Below, in pieces: positions 26,578-35,946 of a DNA stretch of 64,000 nt; within the stretch, counting starts at the first letter, position 1, and each line of letters begins with the position of its first letter. The notes beneath the pieces were generated by a model. That model ran no database searches, was not told the origin of the DNA, and saw nothing but the letters and a program-made list of their open reading frames with translations. Position numbers and translations under genes: made by a program. The DNA lies in NCBI RefSeq assembly GCF_020181595.1, contig NZ_CP084028.1:1771647-1835646 (forward strand). The letters are read 5' to 3'. Source of the DNA: [Mycobacterium] vasticus (GTDB lineage: Bacteria > Actinomycetota > Actinomycetes > Mycobacteriales > Mycobacteriaceae).

Positions 26578-28128
26578 ATGGCGCAAGACACCGGCCCCGC
26601 GATGGGCATGTCCGTCGGGGCGACCACGCTTGCCGCGGTCACCGCCGACCGCGCGATCACCCGGCGGCCGGTCCTGACGCTGTTCCGCGACCGGCCCTCA
26701 CAGATCGGCATGCCCTCGGAGAAGTCCACCGGCAACCCACTTCTCGACGACCGAGGACTGGTGGTCACCGACTTCGTCGACCGAGTCGGCGGCGGACGGC
26801 CCGTGGTGGCCGGTGACGGCTCCACCCACCGGGCCGAACAACTGCTAGGCGACGGAATGCACGCGCTGGCTTACGCCGCCACCGAGGGACGCCCGATGCC
26901 GCCCGCGGTGGCGATCACCCACCCGGCGCACTGGACCAAGGAGGCCGTGGCCGCATTGCGCACCGCCTTGGGGCGGGTGTCGGAGTGGGCGCAGCAGCCG
27001 GTAGCGCTGATGTCGGACACCGTTGCGGTTCTGACTGCGCTGCAGGCCAATCCGGGTCTGCCAGACCACGGCGTCATCGCGGTCTGCGACTTCGGCGGCA
27101 GCGGAACCAACATCACCCTGGTCGACGCGCGGCGTGGATTCGAACCGATGGGCGCCACACTGCGCAACACCACATTCTGCGGCGACGTGATTGACCAGGC
27201 ACTGCTCGATCATGTGGTGGCCGATCTCGGCGGCAACAGCGACGGCCCCCCGACGGTCGGTTCGTTGACCAGGTTGCGGGGCCAATGCCGAGATGCCAAG
27301 GAGCAGCTGTCTTCCGAGACGGTAGCCGAGCTGGCCGGTTTCCACGGCGGAGTCTGGCTGACCCGGGCCGAACTCGATGAGGCGCTGCGCCAGCCGCTCG
27401 CAGGATTCTTCACGGTGTTGCAGGAGGTCTTGGACGACAACGAGATTGCCTCGGAAGGTCTGTCGGCGATCGTGGCGGTGGGCGGCGGAGCCAATATGCC
27501 CGCTGTCACGACCGGACTGTCGCAACGCTTCGGGACCGCTGTCATCACTTCTCCGCGGCCGCAACTGACGGCGGCCATCGGTGCCGCGCTCAGCGTCGCC
27601 GGCAATGTGGTGGCGACCCCGAAGACGGCGCCGCCGGTTGAGCCGGAGCCCTTTTCGGAGACCACGCCGCCGCCCGAGCATTCTGTACCGCCGATAGACA
27701 GCGCCTCGACGGTCACTCCGCAACCTTTGATGACTCCGCCGCCACCGCCGCCCAGGCCGGCGCCGCCGCGGCCGGCCGAAGTCCCCCAAGTCGACGACGG
27801 TCGGGCCGGGTCCGGGTTGCCGTGGTACCGGCAAACGGTTCCGGTGGTGATCTTGGCGACGGTGATCGCGATCCTGCTGGCCACCGCGGCCGTGCTGGTA
27901 CTGCGTCACGCTGCCGAAGGTGACCAGGATTCCGGTGTGTTCACACCGACATCGACGACCACCACGTCGGTGTACACGCCGCCGGAGTTGCCTCCGGCGT
28001 TCGCGCCGTCGTTCGAGTTGCCGCCGCCGGCGCTCACCGAACCACCCGAGTTGCCCGAGGGGCCGGCCAACCCGGAGATCCCGACGCATCCTGCGCCGGA
28101 GAGCACCGAGTCGGCCCCACCGGGGTGA
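26578..28128 (+). CDS. Membrane-anchored Hsp70/actin-fold protein (Rv2264c-like), proline-rich
   Basis: 516 residues. Residues 1-340 have an actin-ATPase/Hsp70-like fold: an N-terminal segment with phosphate-loop-like SVGATTLAAV, the CDFGGSGTNITLVD phosphate 2 loop near 170, and the VAVGGGANMPAV adenosine loop near 300. A Pro-rich linker follows, then one membrane helix (about 419-442) and an outside tail rich in Pro, Glu and Thr. This resembles M. tuberculosis Rv2264c. It lacks a substrate-binding domain, so it is not a normal DnaK. It is coupled by GTGA to the SHOCT protein downstream. Function is unknown; it may be a membrane regulator of the cell envelope. Confidence 0.8.
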   Translation: MAQDTGPAMGMSVGATTLAAVTADRAITRRPVLTLFRDRPSQIGMPSEKSTGNPLLDDRGLVVTDFVDRVGGGRPVVAGDGSTHRAEQLLGDGMHALAYAATEGRPMPPAVAITHPAHWTKEAVAALRTALGRVSEWAQQPVALMSDTVAVLTALQANPGLPDHGVIAVCDFGGSGTNITLVDARRGFEPMGATLRNTTFCGDVIDQALLDHVVADLGGNSDGPPTVGSLTRLRGQCRDAKEQLSSETVAELAGFHGGVWLTRAELDEALRQPLAGFFTVLQEVLDDNEIASEGLSAIVAVGGGANMPAVTTGLSQRFGTAVITSPRPQLTAAIGAALSVAGNVVATPKTAPPVEPEPFSETTPPPEHSVPPIDSASTVTPQPLMTPPPPPPRPAPPRPAEVPQVDDGRAGSGLPWYRQTVPVVILATVIAILLATAAVLVLRHAAEGDQDSGVFTPTSTTTTSVYTPPELPPAFAPSFELPPPALTEPPELPEGPANPEIPTHPAPESTESAPPG

Positions 28129-28841
28129 GCGCGCGGTGGGTCGCCCGACGCATCTTGGTCATGATCGCGGTGGTGCTGATGGTCGTCGGGGGCCTTGGCT
28201 TCGCGATTGCGTTGGCGCTCAACGCGTTTCTGTTCGACAAGTACAACGCCTACGGCGAGGTGCCGATCCCGGGCACGAGCAGTATCCACCTGCCCGCGGG
28301 TGAGGTGACGATCAATCTGCACACCCAGGTCATTTCCAGCCCCAGCGGCGGCGGGCTACCGGTGCCGCCGTTGAGTCTGAGGGTGCAGCCGCCGGATGGG
28401 GTGGCGCAGCCGGCCGTCGAGGAGAGCGTCGGGGGCACCACGACGGTGAACAATGACGCGCACCGGCGGTTGTGGCGCATGCACGTTGTGGCAGACGGGG
28501 AGTACCGGATCACCACCGAGGGCCAGGTCGGCGGCTTCATCGCGCCGCGGCTGGCCTTCGGTCACGGCAGCCGGTACGGATCGCTGGTCTGGGTGTTCGC
28601 GGGCATGTTCGGGCTCGGCGCCCTGGACCTGATTGCGGCGCTGTGGCTGCTGCGCGGCAGCGGCAGGCCCCGGATTTCGGTGGCAGACGTGCCGGACCAC
28701 GACCCGGAGACGATGTTCAGCCCCGACGCCACGGGCGTGCGCCTCGAGCAGCTCAAAACGATTACCGCGCTACGTGATTCCGGTGCGTTGACGCGGCGCG
28801 AGTTCGAGGCCGAGAAGCGTCGAATACTCGACGGCCCCTGA
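28125..28841 (+). CDS. Two-helix membrane protein with C-terminal SHOCT motif
   Basis: 238 residues from GTG 28125, overlapping the upstream stop as GTGA. Membrane helices lie at about 10-32 (ILVMIAVVLMVVGGLGFAIAL) and 158-178 (WVFAGMFGLGALDLIAALWLL), with an exported beta-rich domain between them. The cytoplasmic C-terminus ends LKTITALRDSGALTRREFE, a short SHOCT-type oligomerisation helix. Coupled translation suggests it works with the Hsp70-like membrane protein. No further function can be read. Confidence 0.78.
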   Translation: MSARWVARRILVMIAVVLMVVGGLGFAIALALNAFLFDKYNAYGEVPIPGTSSIHLPAGEVTINLHTQVISSPSGGGLPVPPLSLRVQPPDGVAQPAVEESVGGTTTVNNDAHRRLWRMHVVADGEYRITTEGQVGGFIAPRLAFGHGSRYGSLVWVFAGMFGLGALDLIAALWLLRGSGRPRISVADVPDHDPETMFSPDATGVRLEQLKTITALRDSGALTRREFEAEKRRILDGP

Positions 28842-28853
28842 GGACTCCCGGCT

Positions 28854-29477
28854 TCAGTGGCCGCGCTTTACCCACTCGTCGTAGTTGACCAGTTCGTCGC
28901 CGATCCGGGTGTTGTCGCCGTGCCCGGTGTAGACGGTCGTGTCGGCCGGCAGCGCGCCGAGCCGCCCGGAGATCGATTCCAGGATGGTCGGGAAGTCCGA
29001 GAACGAGCGTCCGGTGGCTCCCGGGCCTCCGCAGAACAGCGTGTCGCCACTGAATACTGCGCCCAGATCCGGGGCGTACCAGCAGACCGAGCCCGGCGAG
29101 TGCCCCGGCGTGTGCAGCGCATGCAACTCGATGCCGCCGGCGGTCAACCGCTGGTCATCGGCGACCGAACGGAATTCGTTGTCCGGGTGCGTCATTCGCC
29201 ACAGCATCTCATCGGCCGGATGCAGCAGCACCGGCGCGTCGAGCCGGCGGCCCAGCTCCGGTGCCACGGTGATGTGGTCGTTGTGGCCGTGCGTGCACAC
29301 CACCGCGATCACGTCGCGTCCACCGACGGCTTCGATGATCGGGGCCGCGTCGTGGGCGGCGTCGAAGACGATCACCTGCGAGTCGTCGCCGACGATCCAG
29401 ATGTTGTTGTCGACTTCCCAACTGCCGCCGTCGAGTTCGAAGGTGCCGTGGGTGACGACCCGCTGGATGGCGCTCAC
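28854..29477 (-). CDS. MBL-fold metallo-hydrolase (Rv2260-like)
   Basis: 207 residues with the metallo-beta-lactamase metal motif THGHNDH (His63, His65, Asp67, His68), further ligands in HTPGHSPGS and SGDTLF, and a late HGDN. Size and motifs fit the glyoxalase II/persulfide dioxygenase-like group. The start overlaps the mscR stop by 4 bp, an arrangement conserved in M. tuberculosis (Rv2259-Rv2260). The pair suggests hydrolysis or processing of a mycothiol conjugate produced by MscR, which is inference. Confidence 0.88.
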   Translation of the reverse strand: MSAIQRVVTHGTFELDGGSWEVDNNIWIVGDDSQVIVFDAAHDAAPIIEAVGGRDVIAVVCTHGHNDHITVAPELGRRLDAPVLLHPADEMLWRMTHPDNEFRSVADDQRLTAGGIELHALHTPGHSPGSVCWYAPDLGAVFSGDTLFCGGPGATGRSFSDFPTILESISGRLGALPADTTVYTGHGDNTRIGDELVNYDEWVKRGH

Positions 29478-30559
29478 AGCATCACCACTGAGCGCAGCAC
29501 CTCGCCGCCGTGCATCTTGTGGAACGCGTCCTCGATGTCCGTCAGGCCGATACGTTCGGTGACGAACTTCTCCAGCGGCAGCCGCCCTTGCTGATACAGG
29601 CTGATCAGGGTGGGGAAGTCACGTTCGGGCAGGCAGTCGCCATACCAGGACGACTTCAAGGACCCGCCACGGGAGAAGAAGTCGATCATCGGCATGTCCA
29701 GGCGCATATCCGGGGTCGGAACGCCTACCAGCACAACGGTTCCGGCCAGGTCGCGGGCGTAGAACGCCTGCTTCCAGGTCTCCGGGCGCCCGACCGCGTC
29801 GATCACCACATCGGCGCCGAAGCCGTCGGTGAGCTCCTGGATCGCCTCGACCGCATCCTGGGTGCGGGCGTTGACGGTGTCGGTCGCACCGAAGTCGCGG
29901 GCCCAGGCCAGCTTGGTGTCGTCGGTGTCGACGGCGATGATGCGCCGGGCGCCCACCAGGGCCGCTCCGGCGATCGCGGCGTCGCCCACGCCACCGCAGC
30001 CGATCACCGCGACGGTGTCGTCGCGGGTGACGCCGCCGGTGTTGATCGCCGCACCGAGACCGGCCATCACCCCGCAGCCCAGCAGTCCGGCCACCGCGGG
30101 GTCGGCTTGCGGGTCGACCTTGGTGCACTGGCCCTCATGCACCAGAGTCTTGTCGGCGAATGCCCCGATGCCCAGCGCCGGGGTGAGCTCGGTGCCGTCG
30201 GTCAGGGTCATCGGGACCGAGGCGTTGAAGGTGTCGAAGCACAGGTGCGGGCGGCCGCGCTTGCAGGCCCGGCACTTTCCGCACACCGCACGCCAGTTCA
30301 GCACCACGAAGTCGCCGGGCGCCACCGCGGTGACCGCCGGCCCCACCGACTCCACGGTGCCGGAGGCCTCGTGGCCCAGCAGGAACGGGAAGCTGTCGTT
30401 GATCCCGCCGTCGCGGTAGGTCAGGTCGGTGTGGCACACCCCGCAGGCGGTGACGGCCACGACGACATCGTTGGGGCCGGGGTCGGGGATGACGATGTCG
30501 GTCACCTCGACCGGTTTGCCCTTTTCTCTGGCGATCACGCCGCGCACTGTCTGACTCAT
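29474..30559 (-). CDS. mscR: S-nitrosomycothiol reductase / mycothiol-dependent formaldehyde dehydrogenase
   Basis: 361 residues from ATG 30559, the same length as the M. tuberculosis protein. A class III zinc alcohol dehydrogenase: catalytic zinc Cys42 in [19 protein letters not shown], a structural zinc cluster [15 protein letters not shown], and Rossmann motif [13 protein letters not shown]. MscR uses mycothiol to oxidise formaldehyde and to reduce S-nitrosomycothiol, protecting against nitric oxide. It is translationally coupled to the MBL-fold hydrolase downstream. Confidence 0.92.
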   Translation of the reverse strand: MSQTVRGVIAREKGKPVEVTDIVIPDPGPNDVVVAVTACGVCHTDLTYRDGGINDSFPFLLGHEASGTVESVGPAVTAVAPGDFVVLNWRAVCGKCRACKRGRPHLCFDTFNASVPMTLTDGTELTPALGIGAFADKTLVHEGQCTKVDPQADPAVAGLLGCGVMAGLGAAINTGGVTRDDTVAVIGCGGVGDAAIAGAALVGARRIIAVDTDDTKLAWARDFGATDTVNARTQDAVEAIQELTDGFGADVVIDAVGRPETWKQAFYARDLAGTVVLVGVPTPDMRLDMPMIDFFSRGGSLKSSWYGDCLPERDFPTLISLYQQGRLPLEKFVTERIGLTDIEDAFHKMHGGEVLRSVVML

Positions 30560-30569
30560 GCGCCCAACC

Positions 30570-32372
30570 TTATGTTCCCGTCTGTGCGCCCGGCACCGGG
30601 ACCTTGGCTTGGGCGTCGACCGCGGGAGTGCGGGTGTCGACACGCAGGAAGCTTCCGGTGCGCTGTGTGCCGAGCACCTCGGTGGGTCGGCCGTCGCGGA
30701 TCACGTTGCGCCCCGAGATGAACACCGCGGTGACGGCGTCGTCGTTGCGGTTCACCATCCGTGACAGTCCGCCGTAGGGCTCGAAGGACTCCTCGGCGTA
30801 GGCGTCCAAGGTCGCGTCGAGGTGGTCGGGGTCGAGGACCAGGATATCCGCGCGGTCGCCCACCCGCAGGTGGCCGGCGTCGATCCGGTACCAGTCCGCC
30901 AGTTCTCCGGTGAGCCGGTGCACCGCCTGCTCGACGGAGAGGAACGGGGTGCCGGCCCGCTCCGCCTCGACGACGTGGCGCAACAACCGCAGCCCCATGT
31001 TGTAGAACGCCATGTTGCGCAGGTGCGCGCCGGCGTCCGAGAAGCCCATCTGAATGCCAGGCTCCTGGGCGATCTTGCGGAGCATCTCGGGCCGGTGGTT
31101 GGAGATCGTGGTGTGCCACCGCAGGGCGGTGCCATGCTCAAGCACCAGATCCAGGAAGGCGTCGACCGGATGCACCCCGCCGCGGTCCACCCCGACCTGT
31201 CCGAAGGACTTGCCGATCACCGACGCATCGGGGCAGTCGACGATCTCGGCGTCGAAGAAGTCGCGGTGCCAGACCCGCGGTCCGTACTTGTTCGCGTAGT
31301 CCTTGCGGAAGCGTCGCCGGTAGTCCTCGTCGCGCATCAACTCGTCGCGTTCGACGTACTCCCGCAGGTGCAGTGCTTCGGCGCCTGAGCCGAACTCCTC
31401 GAAGATCACCAGGTCGATACCGTCGGCGTAGACCTCGAACGGCACCGGCAGATGCTGCCAACGGAAGTCGGCGCCCAGCTTGTTCAGTGCGCGCGCCGCC
31501 TTGATCATCAGCGGAACGGCCACCGGGTTGGCCTTGACGTCGGCGGCGGCCAGCAGGCTGGTCTTGAGTGGCCGACGGAAGATCCCCAGCGCCTGAGCCA
31601 GTTGGGACACGATGTCGAGCGGGTTCTTCACGTCCGGCCCGGCCTGCAGAATCCGCCCGCTGCGGCGCAGCTTGGACTTGAGGCGACGCAGTTCCTTCGC
31701 CTTGGCATAGGTCGAAGGCAGGGTACGTGATCGACAGACCTCACCATCGAGCTTGTCGAAGAGCAGTTGCTGGGAAGACATTCCGACGAAGCCCTGTTCC
31801 AGTGCCTCGTCGAGCATGGCTTCCATCCGGTCCTGCTCGGCAGTGGTGGGGGAGACGTCGGCGCGGGTGGCGCGGTCCAGGCCCATCGTTGCCGCGCGCA
31901 TGTCCGAATGTCCGATGAATGCAGTCACATTCGGGCCCAGCGGCAGCTTCTCCAGGCTGGTGATGTAGCCCGCGCAGCTCGACCAGTCCTTCAACTCGTC
32001 GATGGTGTCCACCACGTACTTGCGCGGGATGGCCTCCACTCGCCCGAAGATGTCGCCGGCGTCCTGGCCGTCGACGTGGATGGTGGACAGCGAGCACGAG
32101 CCGACCAGCACCGTGGTCACGCCGTGGCGCACCGACTCCGACAGGGCGGGCGCGACGAGTATCTCGACGTCGTAATGGGTGTGGATGTCGATCAGCCCGG
32201 GCAGCACCCACTTGCCGGCGGCGTCGATCACCTGCGGGCACCCCGTCTCGTCGAGGGGTTCGGCGGTGATGGCGGCGACATGTCCGTCGCGGATGCCGAT
32301 GTTGCGGATCGCCGACGGGGCGCCGGTGCCGTCGAACCAGCGGCCGTCGCGGATCACGGTGTCAAAGCTCAC
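30570..32372 (-). CDS. N-acyl-D-amino-acid deacylase/amidohydrolase family protein
   Basis: 600 residues. An N-terminal composite beta-sandwich is followed by the amidohydrolase barrel: metal motif IDIHTHYD near residue 62, a middle GHSD region, and [16 protein letters not shown] near 450. Family members remove acyl groups from D-amino acids or act as dihydropyrimidinase-like hydrolases. GTG 32372 has GAAAGGA 8 nt upstream. It is divergent from an AraC-type regulator, which is a likely controller. The pair interrupts the mscR to serine-hydrolase order of M. tuberculosis. It lies 10 bp downstream of mscR's start end but is transcribed towards it. Confidence 0.8.
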   Translation of the reverse strand: MSFDTVIRDGRWFDGTGAPSAIRNIGIRDGHVAAITAEPLDETGCPQVIDAAGKWVLPGLIDIHTHYDVEILVAPALSESVRHGVTTVLVGSCSLSTIHVDGQDAGDIFGRVEAIPRKYVVDTIDELKDWSSCAGYITSLEKLPLGPNVTAFIGHSDMRAATMGLDRATRADVSPTTAEQDRMEAMLDEALEQGFVGMSSQQLLFDKLDGEVCRSRTLPSTYAKAKELRRLKSKLRRSGRILQAGPDVKNPLDIVSQLAQALGIFRRPLKTSLLAAADVKANPVAVPLMIKAARALNKLGADFRWQHLPVPFEVYADGIDLVIFEEFGSGAEALHLREYVERDELMRDEDYRRRFRKDYANKYGPRVWHRDFFDAEIVDCPDASVIGKSFGQVGVDRGGVHPVDAFLDLVLEHGTALRWHTTISNHRPEMLRKIAQEPGIQMGFSDAGAHLRNMAFYNMGLRLLRHVVEAERAGTPFLSVEQAVHRLTGELADWYRIDAGHLRVGDRADILVLDPDHLDATLDAYAEESFEPYGGLSRMVNRNDDAVTAVFISGRNVIRDGRPTEVLGTQRTGSFLRVDTRTPAVDAQAKVPVPGAQTGT

Positions 32373-32433
32373 GGGGGAGTTCCTTTCAAACGGGATGCTG
32401 CTCCCAGCATGGCCCGCCGGGGGAGGTCAAGTC

Positions 32434-32474
32434 TTGACATCTGCGGACATTTCTTTGATATTTGCGGACATGTC
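32434..32474 (+). promoter_or_regulatory. Direct-repeat operator/promoter of the AraC-type gene
   Basis: Two 21-bp direct repeats start at 32434 and 32455 with 17 of 21 identical positions; the core TGCGGACAT is identical. The 21-bp period places both on one DNA face. The first repeat begins with TTGACA, and GATATT follows after 17 bp as a plausible -10 (32457-32462). Transcription would start at about 32469-32470, at the ATG. The second repeat covers the start codon. Confidence 0.55.
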
Positions 32475-33492
32475 GGTGGTGCGCGGCACGGCGTTGTCGG
32501 GTTACACACGCCTGGTCACGGAGCTGGGCGGTGATCCAGAGCAGTTGCTGACCTCAGCCGGCGTCCCGGCCGGGGCAGCCGGAAACCACGACGTGTTCGT
32601 GCCGTACCGCGCGGTGATCCTGGCCGTCGAGGCGGCGGCGGCGACGACCGCGACACTGGATTTCGGGCGGCGGCTGGCGCTGCGCCAGGACATCGGCAAC
32701 TTCGGGCCACTGGGGATCGCCGCGCGTACCGCCGGCACCGTCGGTGGCGCCTTCTCGATCGTGGAGCGGTTCATGTCCGCCTACAGCCCGGCGATCTCGG
32801 CGCGGGTCACCCCGGGGGCCAAGGCCTCCGAATCGTTCTACGCGTTCGAGGTCCTGGTGGACCGGGCCCCGGCGCACCCGCAGACCACCGAGCTGTCACT
32901 CGGGGTGTCGCTGGGGGTCATGCGAATGATGTTCGACGCTCCGTACGCGCCGCTGTCGGTGCACTTTCCGCACGAGGCGCTGACACCGGTGCGCGAGTAC
33001 CTGGCCTACTTCGGCTGCCGGCCCTATTTCGCCCAACCGGTCGCGGGCTTCACCTTCCGCACCGCTGACCTGGACCGGCCACTGCACCGGTCACCGAACC
33101 ACGAAGACCACGCCCATCAGGCGATGGTGCAGTACCTGCGCGGCGTCACCGCCGGGTCGCCCGGCCTGGCCGCCTCGGTGCGCGCCCTGGCGCGTCAGCT
33201 GCTGCCGACCGGCACGGTGAGCCTGGAGTTGATCGCGGGGGAGCTGGGCCTGCATCCCAAGGCGTTGCACCGGCGGCTGGCCGCCGAGCAGACCACGTTC
33301 GCCGCCCTGGTCGACAGTGTCCGCCGTGATGCCGCGGATCGCTATCTGCGCGACACCGACCTGAGCCTGGCGCATCTGACCCGTGAGCTCGGGTACGCCG
33401 AGCAGAGTGTGCTCAGCCGGTCCTGCCGGCGCTGGTTCGGGTGCAGCGCCAGCACTTATCGCAAGACGGTCCGATTACAGGGCCACGGTTAG
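32470..33492 (+). CDS. AraC/XylS-family transcriptional regulator
   Basis: 340 residues. The N-terminal half is of the OruR/arabinose-binding-like type (LGGDPEQLLTSAGVP, PLGIAARTAGTVGGAF). The C-terminal third is the double helix-turn-helix: GTVSLELIAGELGLHPKALHR, then LSLAHLTRELGYAEQSVLSR. ATG 32470 has no ribosome-binding site and appears leaderless. It is divergent from the D-aminoacylase gene and likely controls it and itself. Confidence 0.85.
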   Translation: MSVVRGTALSGYTRLVTELGGDPEQLLTSAGVPAGAAGNHDVFVPYRAVILAVEAAAATTATLDFGRRLALRQDIGNFGPLGIAARTAGTVGGAFSIVERFMSAYSPAISARVTPGAKASESFYAFEVLVDRAPAHPQTTELSLGVSLGVMRMMFDAPYAPLSVHFPHEALTPVREYLAYFGCRPYFAQPVAGFTFRTADLDRPLHRSPNHEDHAHQAMVQYLRGVTAGSPGLAASVRALARQLLPTGTVSLELIAGELGLHPKALHRRLAAEQTTFAALVDSVRRDAADRYLRDTDLSLAHLTRELGYAEQSVLSRSCRRWFGCSASTYRKTVRLQGHG

Positions 33493-33502
33493 GCTGGCGG
33501 CG

Positions 33503-34327
33503 ATGTCCGCACTTGATGCCATTGATGATTGGCCGGTAGGTCACGCGGCCGCCGCGGTGGTCGGCCCGCAGGGGGTGCTGGCGTTTCACGGTGATACCGC
33601 GCGGCCGTTTTATCTGGCGTCGGTGACCAAACCACTGGTCGCCCGGGCCGTGCAGGTCGCGGTCGAGGAGGGCGCCGTCGAACTCGACACTCCGGCGGGG
33701 CCGCCCGGTGCCACGGTGCGGCATCTGCTGGCGCATGCCTCCGGGTTGTCTGCAGACTCCGAGAAGGTGCTGGCCAAGCCCGGGGTCCGCCGGGTCTACT
33801 CCAACCACGGCTTCGCGGTGCTGGCCGCGGCGGTGCAGGATGCGTCGGGGATCGAGTTCGGGCGGTATCTGACCGAGGCGGTGTTCGAGCCGCTGGGCAT
33901 GTCGGCCAGCCGGCTGGACGGGGGGGCCGCGGCGGCCGGCTTCGGCGGCACTTCGACGGTCGCGGACCTGGCCGCCTTCGCCGGTGACCTGTTGACGCCG
34001 GTCACGGTGTCACGGGAGCTGCATGCCGAGGCCATTCGTGTGCAGTTTCCCGGTCTGGACGGTGTCTTGCCTGGTTACGGACCGCAGCGGCCCAACGACT
34101 GGGGGCTGGGCTTCGAAATCCGCGACGGCAAATCCCCGCACTGGACGGGTGCGGCCAACTCGCCGCGGACGTTCGGTCATTTCGGTCAGTCCGGTACGTT
34201 GATCTGGGCCGATCCGGCGATCCAGCGGGCCCTGGTGGTGCTTACCGACCGTGATTTCGGGGACTGGGTGACGCCGCACTGGCCGGCGCTTGGTGATTCG
34301 GTGGTGTCGGAGTACGGCCGGGACTAG
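33503..34327 (+). CDS. Serine hydrolase, class C beta-lactamase/PBP-like (Rv2257c-like)
   Basis: 274 residues. Penicillin-binding fold motifs: SVTK (Ser40, Lys43), YSN (Tyr99, Asn101) and a third HFG motif in FGHFGQSGT. There is no signal peptide, so it is probably cytoplasmic, acting as an esterase or D-peptidase rather than a resistance beta-lactamase. ATG 33503 starts 10 bp after the AraC stop. It lies next to the DUF3145 gene, as Rv2257c and Rv2256c do in M. tuberculosis (recalled). Confidence 0.85.
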   Translation: MSALDAIDDWPVGHAAAAVVGPQGVLAFHGDTARPFYLASVTKPLVARAVQVAVEEGAVELDTPAGPPGATVRHLLAHASGLSADSEKVLAKPGVRRVYSNHGFAVLAAAVQDASGIEFGRYLTEAVFEPLGMSASRLDGGAAAAGFGGTSTVADLAAFAGDLLTPVTVSRELHAEAIRVQFPGLDGVLPGYGPQRPNDWGLGFEIRDGKSPHWTGAANSPRTFGHFGQSGTLIWADPAIQRALVVLTDRDFGDWVTPHWPALGDSVVSEYGRD

Positions 34328-34451
34328 CCAACAGGCGTCCCACAAGGCACAATAGACACATCGGTAACTAGCTAAACAGCAGTATCAGCGCTCTTGAGGT
34401 TCCACCAGGTCGTTGGGGAAGACGTCCCTCGTGGATCCGAAGGAGCAACTG

Positions 34452-34973
34452 ATGCGTACGACGAATCAATTCGCCGACGTGACCAGCGGTGTGGTGTACA
34501 TCCACGCATCGCCTGCTGCGGTGTGCCCACATGTCGAGTGGGCACTGACCTCGACCCTGGGGTCGCGTACGGCGCCGGCGAAGCTCAACTGGACGCCGCA
34601 ACCGGCCATGCCTGGGCAGCTGCGCGCGATCGTTAACTGGGTCGGCCCGGTGGGTACCGGCGCGCAGTTGGCCAGTGCGCTGCGCTCGTGGTCGGTCCTG
34701 CGTTTCGAGGTCACCGAGGACCCCAGCTCCGGGGTGGACGGTCAGCGATTCAGCCACACGCCGCAACTGGGATTGTGGAGCGGGGCGATGAGCGCCAACG
34801 GCGACGTGATGGTGGGCGAGATGCGGCTTCGAACCATGCTGGCCGCCGGCGCCGACGCGCTGGCCGCGGAGCTGGAGACGGTGTTGGGCAGTGCCTGGGA
34901 CGAGGCGCTGGAGCCCTACCGCGGCGGCGGCGACGGCGCGGAGGTGTCCTGGCTCAGCCGCGGTGTGGGCTGA
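34452..34973 (+). CDS. DUF3145 family protein (Rv2256c-like)
   Basis: 173 residues from ATG 34452, with AGGAG 7 nt upstream. The family motif region runs from GVVYIHASPAAVCPHVEWAL to the C-terminal EVSWLSRGVG. Members are small conserved mycobacterial cytosolic proteins with no known function. A long intergenic palindrome follows its stop by 7 bp. Confidence 0.88.
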   Translation: MRTTNQFADVTSGVVYIHASPAAVCPHVEWALTSTLGSRTAPAKLNWTPQPAMPGQLRAIVNWVGPVGTGAQLASALRSWSVLRFEVTEDPSSGVDGQRFSHTPQLGLWSGAMSANGDVMVGEMRLRTMLAAGADALAAELETVLGSAWDEALEPYRGGGDGAEVSWLSRGVG

Positions 34974-34980
34974 GTTTCTC

Positions 34981-35045
34981 CCGCGAGCGTGCACAAACGT
35001 CCGGCAAACCCGCAGGTTGAGGTGGACCTTTCTGCACGGTCGCGG
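34981..35045. repeat. Dispersed palindromic intergenic element, copy 1
   Basis: 65-bp imperfect hairpin between convergent gene ends. The outer arms are CCGCGAGCGTGCA (34981-34993) and TGCACGGTCGCGG (35033-35045), with one mismatch in 13 bp, and there are weaker inner pairs. The arms and the ACGTCCGG segment are shared with the element at 53940-54003. Confidence 0.75.
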
Positions 35046-35046
35046 G

Positions 35047-35946
35047 CTATTGCGGCCGCAGTATCCGCAGCGCGCCCGGCACCGCTGACACCGTGACCGG
35101 CAGCGGGGCGACGTAGTCCCCATCGGCGTAGGCGTTGATTCCGGGGCATTCCACTCGAATCGTGTTGGCCCGCCGGGTGCTCACCTCGTCGAGATTCACA
35201 TGCGTGCCCTTGAACACGGTGGGGAACAGCCGGATCAGCTTGGTGCGTGAACCCGAGTGCACCATCGTGACGTCGAGCAGGCCGTCGGCGTGATCGGCGC
35301 CTGGGCAGATCAGCATGCCGCCGCCGTAGCTGCGGGTGTTGCCGAACGCCGCCAGCGTCAGTTCGATGTCCAGCGGTGCGTCGTCGTCGAAGGTCAGCCG
35401 GAATGGCAGCAGGCGCAGCTTGGACATCTCGGCCACCATCGCCACGTTGTAACGCATCCGGCCGTGCGGCCAGCGCATCCGGTTGACCCGGTCGCTCACC
35501 AGCGAGTCGAAACCGGCCGCCATCACCGTGCCGAACCAACTCACCGCGCCGTCATCGCCGACGATCCGGCCCAGATCGACTGTCTCGCTCCAGCCCTCGG
35601 CAATGACATCGGCGGCCGCTTCGGGATCGCCGGTGGGCAAACCGTATTCGCGGGCGTGGTCGTTGCCGGTGCCGGCCGGGATGATGCCCAGCGGCACATC
35701 GCCCTGCGCCAGGGACTGCAGCGCCAGCGAGATGACACCGTCGCCGCCGGCCACCACCACGGCGCCGGTCCCGGCCGCCAGCGCCTCGTCCAGAAGCCGG
35801 CGTGCGTGCTGCGGGTCTGCGCCGACGATGTGGTGCACGTTCACGCCGCGCTGCTGGAAGCGCGTGATGGCCCGCTCGGCCGCGTGCCGGGCATTGCCGT
35901 GTCCGGCAGCCGGGTTGGTCAGCAAGGTGATGTGGCCGATCGTCAT
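35047..35946 (-). CDS. Diacylglycerol/lipid kinase family protein (Rv2252-like)
   Basis: 299 residues from ATG 35946. DAGK catalytic motif VAGGDG (Gly67-Gly70), GIIPAGTGNDHAREYG, and the C-terminal CPGINAYADGDYV region. Rv2252 of M. tuberculosis is a diacylglycerol kinase linked to phosphatidylinositol mannoside synthesis (recalled). Its start overlaps the stop of the upstream FAD-linked oxidase by 4 bp (ATGA), so the two are coupled, pointing to a shared glycerolipid role. Confidence 0.88.
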   Translation of the reverse strand: MTIGHITLLTNPAAGHGNARHAAERAITRFQQRGVNVHHIVGADPQHARRLLDEALAAGTGAVVVAGGDGVISLALQSLAQGDVPLGIIPAGTGNDHAREYGLPTGDPEAAADVIAEGWSETVDLGRIVGDDGAVSWFGTVMAAGFDSLVSDRVNRMRWPHGRMRYNVAMVAEMSKLRLLPFRLTFDDDAPLDIELTLAAFGNTRSYGGGMLICPGADHADGLLDVTMVHSGSRTKLIRLFPTVFKGTHVNLDEVSTRRANTIRVECPGINAYADGDYVAPLPVTVSAVPGALRILRPQ

